DNA of 64,000 nt from Candidatus Kapaibacterium thiocyanatum (GTDB lineage: Bacteria > Bacteroidota > Ignavibacteria > Kapaibacteriales > Kapaibacteriaceae). The notes under the pieces are model-generated. The model had not been told where the DNA came from. It was given only the letters and a program-made list of their open reading frames with translations, and did not search any database. Shown here in pieces: positions 1-9,676 of the stretch (its first letter is position 1; the number at the start of each line of letters is the position of its first letter). The position numbers and the translations under genes were made by a program. The stretch lies in assembly GCA_001899175.1 (NCBI GenBank), contig MKVH01000009.1, forward strand, positions 1-64,000, in the 5' to 3' direction.

Positions 1-1735
1 GGTCACCAGGGTATTCCGTCGTCATGCAGGCCTCGTACGTCCCCGCATCCGCTGGCGTGAAGTTCGGGAACTCCATGGATGACATGTTCAAGGGCGCTTC
101 CGCTCCTACATCGGCAACGATGATCCTCTCATTGTAGACCGGCACACGTCCCGGCATGCGGAAGATCTGCAGGCGCACCGGAATGTTCGACAGATCCTGG
201 ATGCCGCCGTTGACGATACGGCCGCGAGGCGTGAACGGACGCTTCGCGTGATACTGACCACTCGTCACGACTGGCGCGTCCAAAGCCAGGACACCGACTT
301 CCTCGTTGTGCAGCGTCTGGAAGATGTACTGACCGCTCACGGGGAAACAGTCATTGGCCTGTTGTCGATCCACGGTGCCCATCAGTTCCGTACAGACCTG
401 GAGCGACCAGTTCGCAATGTCCTGGGCCGTGAAATTCTTGAAGTCGACCGTCGAAAGCTCTCCGATCTTCAACCGCACGTCGGTGATCACCGTATCGCGA
501 TAGACTTCCTGCCCACCAGGCGAGCGACGGATGATGGCGATGCAGCGCGTCGACGTCACGTCGTTCAGACCCACATTCTGTATGCGGGCCGTGACCGGCA
601 GGGCTACACCGCGGGGATACTTCCGGGGTACTTCCATCGGCGAACGGATGGCACGGACGGCAACGTCGTTGTCGAAGGCGATGTTGAATTCACGCCTGTA
701 GTTGAAGTTCCGCGAGCCGGAGCTGTAGGTCGCCTCCAGAACATAGACGCCACCCGGAATAGGTGTGAGATTCAGGATACCGTTCGGGCCGGCGGCGGGG
801 CCGGTCGCATCCGGAATATCGAACTTGTGGAGACCGTCCGTCATGGCGACATGCGTCATCACGCTGCTCGCTCCCTGACGTCCCTCGTAGATGATGTTGT
901 TGGACGGCAGAGGACCGACGATCCGGTAGGTCAGATTGATGTTCTGGCCTGCCGACTGATAGATCGACAGTGATGGACGCGAGAATTCCGGCGTCGAACC
1001 GTCGTAGACGAAGCCGGCCTTCAGCACACGGCGCGGATCGACGTCATCCGGGAACGAATGATCGATACCGGACAGACCTATTCGTACGATCGGACGAAAG
1101 ACCCATCGGCCCGGAAAGATCGTCAAGGAACAAGCGTCGCGATTCCTGATTCCGCTCCACGACATTGCCGCATATCCCGAAGGCACCTGCGTGTATTCGA
1201 ATTCAGGCCATAGCGACGTGAATCCACTACGGAAGGTACAGATCTCGAAGAGGATGTGCTTACGACCATCCCATTGCTGCGGGGTCGAGAACGGGAACTT
1301 CACCCATGTCGGCGTGCCCGCGACAGCATCGAACACGTGCGCCCCATTGTCGTACACGGTCGTCATGTTGTTGTCCATCGGCGAAGGCACGACATTGAAG
1401 TCGACGAACTTCATCCTGATCGTGAACCGGCGGCTGTTGAACGGTGTGATGTTGCGGAAGTTGAAGGCAATGGACTCCAATCTTCCTGGAGTCAGTCCGT
1501 AGAAGGCCGCCTCTTCGGCCCTGATGATGAACTGCGAGCGTACCGTCCAGTAGAAATCACTGAACGGATTCGGGTTGAACCCGAAGGGCATCCAGGTCCT
1601 GGGACTTCCGGTACTGCCACCGGAAATCTCGACGTGGGACTGGGCCCTTGTCTGACCCGGACTCAACAGTCCGAGTAAGGCAATAGCGAAGATGGTCGCC
1701 ATCCGCAGATGCGGACGGAGGAGCAAGCGATACAT
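1..1735 (-). CDS. Secreted repeat/CARDB-like protein, 3' end outside window (partial)
   Basis: An open frame runs on the minus strand from ATG at 1735 to the window edge without a stop, giving at least 578 residues; the C-terminus is missing. It begins with an export signal: basic start, hydrophobic stretch ATIFAIALLGLL and a probable cleavage site after TRAQS or just before it. The rest is rich in beta-strand-like segments typical of extracellular Ig or CARDB modules, for example VALPVTARIQNVGLNDV and the second-repeat IPVRLQIFRMPGRVPV. No catalytic motif is visible. It is probably a surface or secreted adhesin-like protein; whether a type IX sorting domain ends it cannot be seen. The gene is divergent from murD across about 520 bases of non-coding sequence. 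Confidence 0.75.
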   Translation of the reverse strand, partial: MYRLLLRPHLRMATIFAIALLGLLSPGQTRAQSHVEISGGSTGSPRTWMPFGFNPNPFSDFYWTVRSQFIIRAEEAAFYGLTPGRLESIAFNFRNITPFNSRRFTIRMKFVDFNVVPSPMDNNMTTVYDNGAHVFDAVAGTPTWVKFPFSTPQQWDGRKHILFEICTFRSGFTSLWPEFEYTQVPSGYAAMSWSGIRNRDACSLTIFPGRWVFRPIVRIGLSGIDHSFPDDVDPRRVLKAGFVYDGSTPEFSRPSLSIYQSAGQNINLTYRIVGPLPSNNIIYEGRQGASSVMTHVAMTDGLHKFDIPDATGPAAGPNGILNLTPIPGGVYVLEATYSSGSRNFNYRREFNIAFDNDVAVRAIRSPMEVPRKYPRGVALPVTARIQNVGLNDVTSTRCIAIIRRSPGGQEVYRDTVITDVRLKIGELSTVDFKNFTAQDIANWSLQVCTELMGTVDRQQANDCFPVSGQYIFQTLHNEEVGVLALDAPVVTSGQYHAKRPFTPRGRIVNGGIQDLSNIPVRLQIFRMPGRVPVYNERIIVADVGAEAPLNMSSMEFPNFTPADAGTYEACMTTEYPGD

Positions 1736-2258
1736 AGGTTGTGCACCGAATAACTGTGAAGGAAACCGGATTGTAGCCTGGTCGTCTACCCAGCCCTGGT
1801 TGCCGCCTGGCGGATCGATACAGCACCGGATCGGATCCTGGCAGTCCAACTGGACATGACTGAGTACTGTGGTGCAATGCCGCCCTCTGGCATAGCCCAC
1901 CATCCCACCTGACCCACACTATCGAAAGACGGAAGTTCCGGCACGGTGTCCATGCTACCCTCTAGCATGGCCCTGCTGCCCGTTGCCCATCGTACTGCTC
2001 TTCGTTCACAGGGTGCATGCCCCCTCAGGCATCTCCCTGCATCATTAACCGATGAGAAAATAACATTTTTTCATTGGTGATGTACGTATCCCGAAAAAAT
2101 TCGACGGAACGACGGAATACCCTCTCCGTGTTCCACGCGTCGGTGCTCCGAGGCAAATATGGGGATGCCCGCCGTACCGCCGATGACGGATGCCGCCAGT
2201 GAGCATCACGTACGACACCCTCCGCACCGGACCGATCCCGCTGCGTATTTTCGTGGTC
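1736..2258. other. Divergent intergenic region, no convincing gene
   Basis: This stretch of about 520 bases lies between two divergent genes. Short open frames are present, but they have no recognisable family and are interrupted by three related hairpins, so I do not call a gene. Between 2045 and 2110 the sequence becomes AT-rich (aaaataacatttttt), which is a plausible site for the promoter of one or both flanking genes. Confidence 0.5.
1877..2032. repeat. Three related short hairpins with a shared CCCTC loop
   Basis: Three inverted repeats lie at 1877-1893 (ATGCCGCCCTCTGGCAT), 1950-1970 (CCATGCTA, loop CCCTC, TAGCATGG) and 2017-2032 (ATGCCCCCTCAGGCAT), spaced about 75 and 64 bases apart. 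Each carries CCCTC in the loop on the plus strand (GAGGG on the minus strand), while the stems differ but still pair. They sit between divergent genes, so they are not ordinary terminators. They could be copies of a short interspersed repeat or protein or RNA-binding elements. Confidence 0.6.
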
Positions 2259-3593
2259 ATGAACATCACCATTCTCGGCGCAGCCCTCTCCGGTCTGGCC
2301 GCAGCACAGCTCGCACGGCGTACCGGCAACGACGTCTTCGTCACCGACGCGAAACCGGCCGAGAAGACATCGGAAGCGGTCGGCATCCTGAAACGCGAGG
2401 GAATCGCCCACGAGTTCGGCGGACATACCGATCGGGCACTCGAAGCGGACCTCATCGTCACATCTCCCGGCGTCCCTCCTTCGAATATCGTACGTCAGCG
2501 GGCGGCCGAACGCGGCATCCCCGTCATCGGGGAACTGGAATACGCATCGCGTATGATGACGAATCCCCTCATCGCCATCACGGGTACGAACGGAAAGACG
2601 ACGACGACGGCATTGACGGCATGGATACTGCAGCAGAGCGGGCGTTCGGCGGTAACGGCGGGCAACATCGGCACTCCCCTGTCGAGTCTCGTCGGCATGA
2701 TATCTCCCGATACCATCGTCGTCGTGGAAGCCAGCAGCTATCAGCTCGATACGACCGTCAGCTTCAGGCCACGCGTCAGCATCCTCACCAACGTCACTCC
2801 CGACCATCTTTCCTATCACGGCACATTTGAACAGTATGTGCATGCGAAGTGGAAAATTTTCGCTAACCAACGCGATAATGATGTCGTAGTTTTGAACGCA
2901 GATGACCCGCATGCAGCTGCGGGTGCATCGACGGCACAAGGGATGGTCTCCATGTTTAGTACTTCACATGAAGTGGAACGTGGGGCGTTCGTCCGGGGGG
3001 ACGAAATCATCCTGCGTGCCGGCTTGCAGCATAACGAGGAGATTCTCATGCCGGTACGCCGAATCGGACTGCCGGGAGTGCACAATTTGTACAACTCCCT
3101 TGCAGCCACCCTTGCCGCACGCGCCTTCGAAGTGCGCAACGAAGACATCCGCGACTCGCTCCAGTCGTTCGCCGGTGTCGAGCACCGCCTCGAATACGTA
3201 CGGACCTTCCATGACGTACGCTATTACAATGACTCCAAGGCCACGAACGTCAATGCCGCCTGGTACGCACTGGCGAGCTTCGATCGTCCGATCGTCTGGA
3301 TCGCCGGTGGCCGTGGGGACAACAACGACTACGGCCAGCTCGACGATCTGGTCGACACGAACGTGAAGGCCATCGTCTGCATCGGCGAGGAAACCGACAC
3401 CATCTTCAACCACTGGTGCACGCGCAAGCGCTGCGTCAAGTCGCCTACGCTGCAGGACGCCGTCCGCCACGCTTCGGAACTGGCGGAACACGACGATATC
3501 GTTCTCTTCTCGCCTGCCTGCAAGAGTTTCGACATGTTCGACAACTTCGAGCAGCGCGGCAGAGTCTTCAAGGACCTGGTCTCCCAGCTCTGA
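2259..3593 (+). CDS. murD: UDP-N-acetylmuramoyl-L-alanine--D-glutamate ligase
   Basis: MurD adds D-glutamate to UDP-MurNAc-L-Ala in the cytoplasm, the second amino-acid addition of peptidoglycan precursor synthesis. The 444-residue product has the normal family length. It begins with a Rossmann-like MNITILGAALSGLAA segment, carries the Mur-ligase ATP-binding loop ITGTNGKTTTT near residue 110, EASSYQLD and the NVTPDHLSYHG motif, then YYNDSKATN and, near the C-terminus, SPACKSFDMFDNFEQRG. The ATG at 2259 is chosen because the Rossmann start begins there; an upstream in-frame ATG at 2190 would add 23 unrelated residues. The gene is not inside a dcw cluster; it is followed after 13 bases by an ABC transporter operon. 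Confidence 0.95.
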   Translation: MNITILGAALSGLAAAQLARRTGNDVFVTDAKPAEKTSEAVGILKREGIAHEFGGHTDRALEADLIVTSPGVPPSNIVRQRAAERGIPVIGELEYASRMMTNPLIAITGTNGKTTTTALTAWILQQSGRSAVTAGNIGTPLSSLVGMISPDTIVVVEASSYQLDTTVSFRPRVSILTNVTPDHLSYHGTFEQYVHAKWKIFANQRDNDVVVLNADDPHAAAGASTAQGMVSMFSTSHEVERGAFVRGDEIILRAGLQHNEEILMPVRRIGLPGVHNLYNSLAATLAARAFEVRNEDIRDSLQSFAGVEHRLEYVRTFHDVRYYNDSKATNVNAAWYALASFDRPIVWIAGGRGDNNDYGQLDDLVDTNVKAIVCIGEETDTIFNHWCTRKRCVKSPTLQDAVRHASELAEHDDIVLFSPACKSFDMFDNFEQRGRVFKDLVSQL

Positions 3594-3606
3594 AAGCACC
3601 CTCCCG

Positions 3607-4514
<908 letters not shown>

Positions 4515-4518
<4 letters not shown>

Positions 4519-5354
4519 TGATCACGGCATTGCGCGTCGAACTCGCCAAGGTCTTCAGCAAGTGGCGCACGTTCATCGGCTTCATCGCCATGACGCTGCT
4601 CGTACCCGTCATCGTACTCGCGATGAGTGCGGAGGGTGGACAGTACTTCTCCTTCGCCATGCAGACACTGCAGCAGGCCTTCACCTTCACGGGCAATCTG
4701 ATGAACGGCTATACGGTAGCCTACATCATCTTCGGGGCGCTCTATCTCCACGTACCGTTCCTCGTGACGCTCGTGGCCGGGGACAGTCTCGCCGGCGAAG
4801 CCACGTCCGGTACCTATCGACTCCTCCTCACACGGCCGCTGACGCGCACGACGATGGTGACGTCGAAGTACCTCGCCTCCATGATCTACGTCAAGCTGCT
4901 CGTCCTGTGGATGGCCATCCTGTCGCTCGGTCTCGGCGTCCTCGTCCTCGGCACGGGCGAAGTCATCGTCATACGTTCCCAGATCACCATCATCGCCCAG
5001 AATGACGTCCTCTGGCGCTTCGCACTGGCCTATGCCTTCGCCATGCTGTCCATGATGACCGTCGCGAGCGTTGCCTTCCTCTGTTCGTCGCTCGTGGAGA
5101 ACAGCATAGGACCGATCATGACGACGATGGCCATCATCATCGTCTTCACCATCATCTCCGCCATCGATCTGCCGCTGTTCGACTCCATACGACCGTTGCT
5201 GTTCACCAATCACATGAACGGCTGGAAGCTGCTGTTCGACGATCCGGTCGACTGGTCGCGCGTGGCGACGTCGGCATCGGTACTCGCAGGACACATGGCC
5301 GCCTGCTACGGTGCGGCCCTAATCATCGTCAGAAGGAAGGATATCCTTACATGA
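4515..5354 (+). CDS. ABC-2 type transporter permease
   Basis: A 279-residue integral membrane protein with about six hydrophobic segments, starting with FIGFIAMTLLVPVIVLAM and ending with a C-terminal helix before a short basic tail (IVRRKDILT). The motif LAGEATSGTYRLLLTRPLTRT is typical of ABC-2 permeases of the NatB/CcmB-like class. It starts inside the stop of the ATPase gene and ends inside the start of the LolA-like gene, so three genes form one tightly coupled operon. Substrate unknown. Confidence 0.88.
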
Positions 5355-6013
5355 AGCGTCACGTTCTCGCCATCGTCGGAATCATCGTCCTCGCAGCCGG
5401 AATGTATGCACAGGAAGATCCCCAGGCCCTCATGCACCGTATGCGCGACCGCATGCTCGGCGCACGCACGTACGAGGCCGACATGCGCATCAAGGTCGAC
5501 GTTCCCTTCCTCAAGGCTCCCGAATCACGGGCTCGTATACGGTTCGAACAACCGGACAAGACGCATATCGATGCGCCGGGCTTCGCCATGATTCCCAAAC
5601 AGGGCGTGGATCTGTCCGGTGCACGCCTGCTCTCCAAGCCGTTCACGGCCGTCGACGCCGGACGTATGCCGTTCCAGGGAACGACGATGAGAAAGGTCAG
5701 GATCATCCCTACGAGCGATGCCGACGATATCGCAGTGGCCACGATATGGGTCGATACGACGATGCTCGTCCCACGTCGTGTGGAGATGACGACGAAGAAG
5801 GGCGGCACGGTCATTGCTGAACTCGTCTATGACGACACGACAGCGCGTACCTACTGCCTGCCGTCCTATCTCAAGCTCATGGTCGACGTAGGCGACTTCG
5901 CATTGCCCAAGACCATGACCGGCGACTTCGACACGAAGGCGAAGCCGGGGCCGAAGGGTGAACAGAAGGCCACGGTGGAGATCTGGTACAGCGGATACAG
6001 GATCAACCGATAA
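5351..6013 (+). CDS. LolA-like periplasmic outer-membrane lipoprotein-sorting domain protein
   Basis: A 220-residue exported protein with signal peptide MKRHVLAIVGIIVLAAGMYAQ. The mature part resembles the LolA/LolB-like half-barrel family that binds lipids: a first helix with DPQALMHRMRDRMLGARTYEADM followed by beta-strands RIRFEQPDKTH and a repeated strand pattern to KATVEIWYSGYRINR. Assignment is by overall pattern, not by an active site. It is the third gene of the ABC-2 operon, overlapping the permease by four bases, so it may carry or receive a lipid substrate linked to that transporter. Confidence 0.65.
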   Translation: MKRHVLAIVGIIVLAAGMYAQEDPQALMHRMRDRMLGARTYEADMRIKVDVPFLKAPESRARIRFEQPDKTHIDAPGFAMIPKQGVDLSGARLLSKPFTAVDAGRMPFQGTTMRKVRIIPTSDADDIAVATIWVDTTMLVPRRVEMTTKKGGTVIAELVYDDTTARTYCLPSYLKLMVDVGDFALPKTMTGDFDTKAKPGPKGEQKATVEIWYSGYRINR

Positions 6014-6186
6014 TCTGACGGAGTACTTCCACCCAGTGCCGACGATCAGCTTCACATCGATGACGATGCATGGAATCAGGCATGTACTTCCGATGATTCA
6101 TCGACACCTGCGATCTTCCCTCCCGTTCGAACGAATGACATGGCGCCAGGCAGGTACCCGGCGCCGGATATCATCTACGGATATGC

Positions 6187-6681
6187 TTACTTCATGGCCT
6201 CGTACTGCGCCATCAGATCTTCCGACGTCGAGACGGAATAACGCACCTTCACATCACGCGGCGAGACGAGTTCCTGCCGACCGTCCGGCATCGTCGCAAG
6301 ATCGAACAGCTCCTCTCCGTTCATGAGATCGCCCATCGAGGCCTTCTTCCATACGTCACCCTCGACCTTGTATCCCCTCTGACTGACGATGATGAGGGGC
6401 AGAGAGTAGGCCGTCAGAACGGCATTCGTAGCGAGATCGCCTCCGTTATGATCGAGCAGGTTGTCGACGGCATTCTTCATGTCCGGGAATCCGAACGGAA
6501 TGAACAGGATCGTCCATGCCAGATCATCATCCGCGAACCGACCGACCTTGACGAACTTATCCGTCAATGCGACGTTCTTCGTCGAGATAGTTGTGAAATC
6601 CCCGACCCGGACAGAACACCCACAGATACCCAGCATCACACCGAGAACTACGACGATCGATAGCGCACGTGAAAAACGCAT
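6187..6681 (-). CDS. Small lipoprotein, unknown function
   Basis: A 164-residue protein with a lipoprotein signal: hydrophobic ALSIVVVLGVMLGI followed by the lipobox GICGC, so it is likely lipidated at Cys and anchored in the envelope. ATG at 6681 is preferred over GTG at 6687 because an AAGGGA purine stretch sits seven bases upstream. The mature part has a hydrophobic segment LAWTILFIPFGFPDMKNAVD, reminiscent of bacterial lipoproteins that carry a TRL-like or YceK-like fold, but I do not recognise the family with certainty. It is convergent with the LolA-like gene and divergent from the next barrel gene. Confidence 0.7.
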   Translation of the reverse strand: MRFSRALSIVVVLGVMLGICGCSVRVGDFTTISTKNVALTDKFVKVGRFADDDLAWTILFIPFGFPDMKNAVDNLLDHNGGDLATNAVLTAYSLPLIIVSQRGYKVEGDVWKKASMGDLMNGEELFDLATMPDGRQELVSPRDVKVRYSVSTSEDLMAQYEAMK

Positions 6682-6758
6682 ATGCACATCCCTTCAATGA
6701 AACGATGATTGAAAAAGAACCACGCCGCAATATACCACCGAAGAATTCATTCGATAAA

Positions 6759-6781
6759 TACAATGATTGTTTAACATTGTA
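6759..6781. promoter_or_regulatory. AT-rich dyad, possible operator
   Basis: The perfect 7-base arms TACAATG (6759-6765) and CATTGTA (6775-6781) are separated by nine bases in a strikingly AT-rich divergent intergenic region (6688-6823). It lies about 43 bases before the barrel gene start and 78 bases before the lipoprotein start, where a regulator could bind. Function is inferred only from symmetry and location. Confidence 0.35.
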
Positions 6782-6823
6782 TAGTCTACTTCTATTTTTT
6801 AACCATCTTTATAACAGAATTCC

Positions 6824-7648
6824 ATGTACGTCCTTTCGCGGATTTGCTGTACGACCATCTTTCTTTTACTAAACACGGCATTCTGTTTATCAGAGGAAAC
6901 CGACACGGTATTCCACAAAAATGGAAGGACCTACATAGGTCGAATCGTGGAATATCTTCCTGAACAGAGCGTCAGCATTCTTACCCAGAACAACGACGCA
7001 TTCGTCGTACCGTGGGGAGAAATTCTCCGCGTCGCACGTGTCACGAGAGCCCAGACGACGTCCGGACGCTATGTCGGCCCTTCGAAACGGAGGGCATTGG
7101 ATACGACGGACATGCCCTCGTTCATGATCTCAGGAGCCGGTTACGTCAACGGATTCATCGGCTACGTCATTTCTTCCTCGACCGCTATCCGGGATCAGGC
7201 AATCGCGGGATGGGGTAGAGGGCTGAACGGTGTGGTCGCCGGACGTATCGGCCGAACGAAGTATCTCGGGGTAACGGCGGACTATCTGTCGGCATCGTTC
7301 CAGAACAGTCTCGGCGCCAGTGGGACCCGATGGACAGGCACGGCGACCTTCTGGTCCGTCGGCCCAAGCCTGTCGTTCGAAGCGCTCGGATTGTGGTTCA
7401 CGTCTTCCCTGAGCTATCTGCATCAGCGGTACGACTGGGATAGCCCACCGGGGTATCCGTCCGGCTATGTTCAGGCCGAGACCCGCGAAGGTATACGCCT
7501 GCAACACCACCTCGTCATCCCGGTCACGCCCTTCGTCGGAATCCATGGTGGTGCACGATTCGACATCGCGGGTACGTTTCAGCCCAACCTCATGTTAGGA
7601 GTGTCGTTCTGCAACTTCATGGACCTTCTCTACCATAACCATCAGTGA
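6824..7648 (+). CDS. Putative outer-membrane beta-barrel protein, paralogue A
   Basis: A 274-residue protein with signal peptide ending near CLSEETD. The first mature 60 residues (DTVFHKNGRTYIGRIVEYLP, then a strand pair ending VVPWGEILRVARV) form a small N-terminal domain. This is followed by alternating strands typical of a barrel (TKYLGVTADYLSASFQNSLG, VGPSLSFEALGLWF) and an aromatic-rich end. It is clearly homologous along its whole length to the protein at 8818-9642. No specific family is recognised. The two copies flank the DKNYY gene, which lies on the opposite strand. Confidence 0.75.
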   Translation: MYVLSRICCTTIFLLLNTAFCLSEETDTVFHKNGRTYIGRIVEYLPEQSVSILTQNNDAFVVPWGEILRVARVTRAQTTSGRYVGPSKRRALDTTDMPSFMISGAGYVNGFIGYVISSSTAIRDQAIAGWGRGLNGVVAGRIGRTKYLGVTADYLSASFQNSLGASGTRWTGTATFWSVGPSLSFEALGLWFTSSLSYLHQRYDWDSPPGYPSGYVQAETREGIRLQHHLVIPVTPFVGIHGGARFDIAGTFQPNLMLGVSFCNFMDLLYHNHQ

Positions 7649-8705
7649 TGCTCGTAGGATCGGGGCCGCATGGAAGCCGGCCCCGATACTCCATCCTCGT
7701 TAGTAGGAGGATCATGGGATCGGTCGACGGCGCTCGTCGTCGAAGAAGCCGAACCAGGACAGGCCACAGCCTTTTTCCGAATCGATCATAGTGGTTCCCG
7801 TTGCCATCCTTCCATCCGTCGCCCGATCTCCTGAACGTCGATGGAACCACCCCATCCAGGATGCCTTGCCGATAACAGACATGGTTCCTGTCCCTGTGCA
7901 GGAACGGTACGAATTCCTTCGGTTGCTCGATGGTGGCCGCATCGGCCTCCTGTGCAGCGAATGGCTCATTGTCGACGAGGACGACACCGTCCACACAGAC
8001 GGTCGAGCGTGAAACCACTCTCAACGACGATACATCCCGTACAGGATGGGTACGAAGCTCCAGGCGGCCGATGCGGTAGACGAAGTACAACGTATCGGCG
8101 ACACGTACGTAAGCGTCGTTCACTACGGACGACTCCTGAACCTTGTTCGACATGCAGCGGAAACTGTCGCCCTGCATGAATGTGTAGATGCCGTGCTTGT
8201 CGGCATAGAATTCGGTGTTCAGCTTCCTGAACGTAGCACGATCCACATCGATCGGATGATACCTGAAGTAATACCTGTTGACGTCGAGCGCCCATGGACC
8301 CCGGTAATCTTCCTCCCATACGTTCTCGAACGAAGGTATATCCACATCGTCGAATGCGATGAATGCACCATTGTCGTCCCGATAGACATGATACCTGTCC
8401 TTCGGAACACCCCTGTCGATATGGAACGACTCCACGTCCACTTCGGGATGAGGCACGGAACGGAAGAACATGACATTCCTGTCCTTCGCATATGATTCGT
8501 CAACTACCACGAACGACGCGGCATCCGCAGGGACAGGTTTCGAGCCGAGCTCGAACCGGTTTCCGTCCACGCAGTATTCGATCGCGCCCGACGAGGTGCG
8601 GTAGTACGATCTGGATCTCACGGCATCGACGGGATCGCCGGGAGTATATCCACCTGCAGCGACGATGGCGACAGCAGCGAATGCCGGGATGAGGAAGCGT
8701 TTCAT
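7617..8705 (-). CDS. DKNYY-repeat family exported protein, probable frameshift near 3' end
   Basis: The uninterrupted frame gives about 362 residues from ATG at 8705, chosen because it opens a signal peptide (MKRFLIPAFAAVAIVAAGG). The body consists of degenerate DKNYY-type repeats: a charged residue pair, an aromatic pair and a following D-x-x-[ST]F, for example KDRYHVYRDDNGAFIAF, DVNRYYFRYHPIDVDRATF, ADKHGIYTFMQGD and DRNHVCYRQGILDGVVPSTF. The family is of unknown function. Past a run of five T on the plus strand (7772-7776) the frame turns Arg/Pro-rich, crosses a hairpin and overlaps barrel A by 32 bases. Removing one base there gives a normal-looking tail, KGCGLSWFGFFDDERRRPIP, ending at TGA 7712-7714. 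The true gene is therefore probably 7712-8705. Confidence 0.7.
   Translation of the reverse strand: MKRFLIPAFAAVAIVAAGGYTPGDPVDAVRSRSYYRTSSGAIEYCVDGNRFELGSKPVPADAASFVVVDESYAKDRNVMFFRSVPHPEVDVESFHIDRGVPKDRYHVYRDDNGAFIAFDDVDIPSFENVWEEDYRGPWALDVNRYYFRYHPIDVDRATFRKLNTEFYADKHGIYTFMQGDSFRCMSNKVQESSVVNDAYVRVADTLYFVYRIGRLELRTHPVRDVSSLRVVSRSTVCVDGVVLVDNEPFAAQEADAATIEQPKEFVPFLHRDRNHVCYRQGILDGVVPSTFRRSGDGWKDGNGNHYDRFGKRLWPVLVRLLRRRAPSTDPMILLLTRMEYRGRLPCGPDPTSITDGYGREGP
7659..7687. terminator. Strong hairpin between convergent genes
   Basis: ATCGGGGCCG (7659-7668) and CGGCCCCGAT (7678-7687) form a perfect 10-bp stem with a nine-base loop just after the barrel A stop. No clear T-tract follows on either strand, so Rho-independent activity is uncertain. 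Its position supports the idea that the convergent DKNYY gene really ends at 7712, not inside the neighbouring gene. Confidence 0.5.
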
Positions 8706-8817
8706 GCCCCAATGTCGGAGGGCCTCCTCTTCCGGACAGGAATGGTTCGTCACATCGGAGTTCCGATTACATTTGCCGGGACCGCATCCGTCCTTCTCCT
8801 ACATAACGTACAGAGCC

Positions 8818-9642
8818 ATGTATCTGCCTATCCGTATCAGCTGTGCCACGATCCTGTTCGTACTTGGCACGACGTGCTGTTTTTCGGAGGAGACCGACAC
8901 GGTGTTCCTCAAGAGCGGGAAGGCGTACATAGGCAGGATAGTCGAGTACATTCCGGAACAGGACCTCGTCATCCGGATCCTGGACAACGAGGCACTCGTC
9001 GTGCCGTGGATGGATATCCTTCGAGTGGGGCGCGCTTCCAAACCCGGAACGATTCAGGAGCCTGCTACCGATCCTCTGACGCGAAGCCTGCTGGACACGA
9101 CGGAGATGCCGCCGTTCATGATATCCGGTGCGGCCTACGTCAACGTGTTCTACAATACGGGATACTCCACGCTGATCGATCCCGATGTGAAGGCGATGAC
9201 AGGTTGGGGTAGAGGGCTGAACGGTGTCGTCGCCGCAAGAACGGGACGGGCGAAGTACTTCGGTGTGACGGTGGACTACCTGTGGGCGTCGTTCCAGAAT
9301 GGCCTGGGCCAGGATGGATCGGCATGGACGGGCACGGGAACGTTCTGGTCGATCGGCCCTTCCGTATCGTTCGAAGCGGCCCGTACCTGGTTCACCGCAT
9401 CCGTGAGTTATCTGCATCAGCAGTTCCGCTGGAAGCATGCACGCGGAGTTCCCACCGTCTATCTTCCCGACGAAATCCATGACGGTATCCGGCTGCAGGG
9501 CAACCTCATCGTACCCGTCACCGACGTCGTCGGAATCCATGGCGGCATGAGGGTCGACGTCGCGGGCGCAATCCAGTACAACCTCATGGCCGGCGTGTCG
9601 ATCTGCAACTTCATGGACATTCTGTATCTCAACTGGCGTTGA
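8818..9642 (+). CDS. Putative outer-membrane beta-barrel protein, paralogue B
   Basis: A 274-residue protein starting at ATG 8818, where a signal peptide begins (IRISCATILFVLGTTCCFSE). It is homologous throughout to paralogue A at 6824-7648. Shared blocks include SEETDTVF, IGRIVEY, the internal PFMISGA and GWGRGLNGVVA motifs, a YLHQ motif and the C-terminal CNFMD. An in-frame extension upstream to 8665 exists but lies within the divergent DKNYY gene region and carries no signal. The pair looks like a gene duplication with both copies intact. Role unknown; the predicted location is the outer membrane or periplasm. Confidence 0.75.
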   Translation: MYLPIRISCATILFVLGTTCCFSEETDTVFLKSGKAYIGRIVEYIPEQDLVIRILDNEALVVPWMDILRVGRASKPGTIQEPATDPLTRSLLDTTEMPPFMISGAAYVNVFYNTGYSTLIDPDVKAMTGWGRGLNGVVAARTGRAKYFGVTVDYLWASFQNGLGQDGSAWTGTGTFWSIGPSVSFEAARTWFTASVSYLHQQFRWKHARGVPTVYLPDEIHDGIRLQGNLIVPVTDVVGIHGGMRVDVAGAIQYNLMAGVSICNFMDILYLNWR

Positions 9643-9676
9643 ATCGAGCTTCTGCGATCGGGAGTACGATGACGGC

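Noticed and set aside
1786-1968. Short minus-strand frame in the murD upstream region
   Set aside because: Its codons are mostly made of the hairpin repeats, with no family likeness and no good start context.
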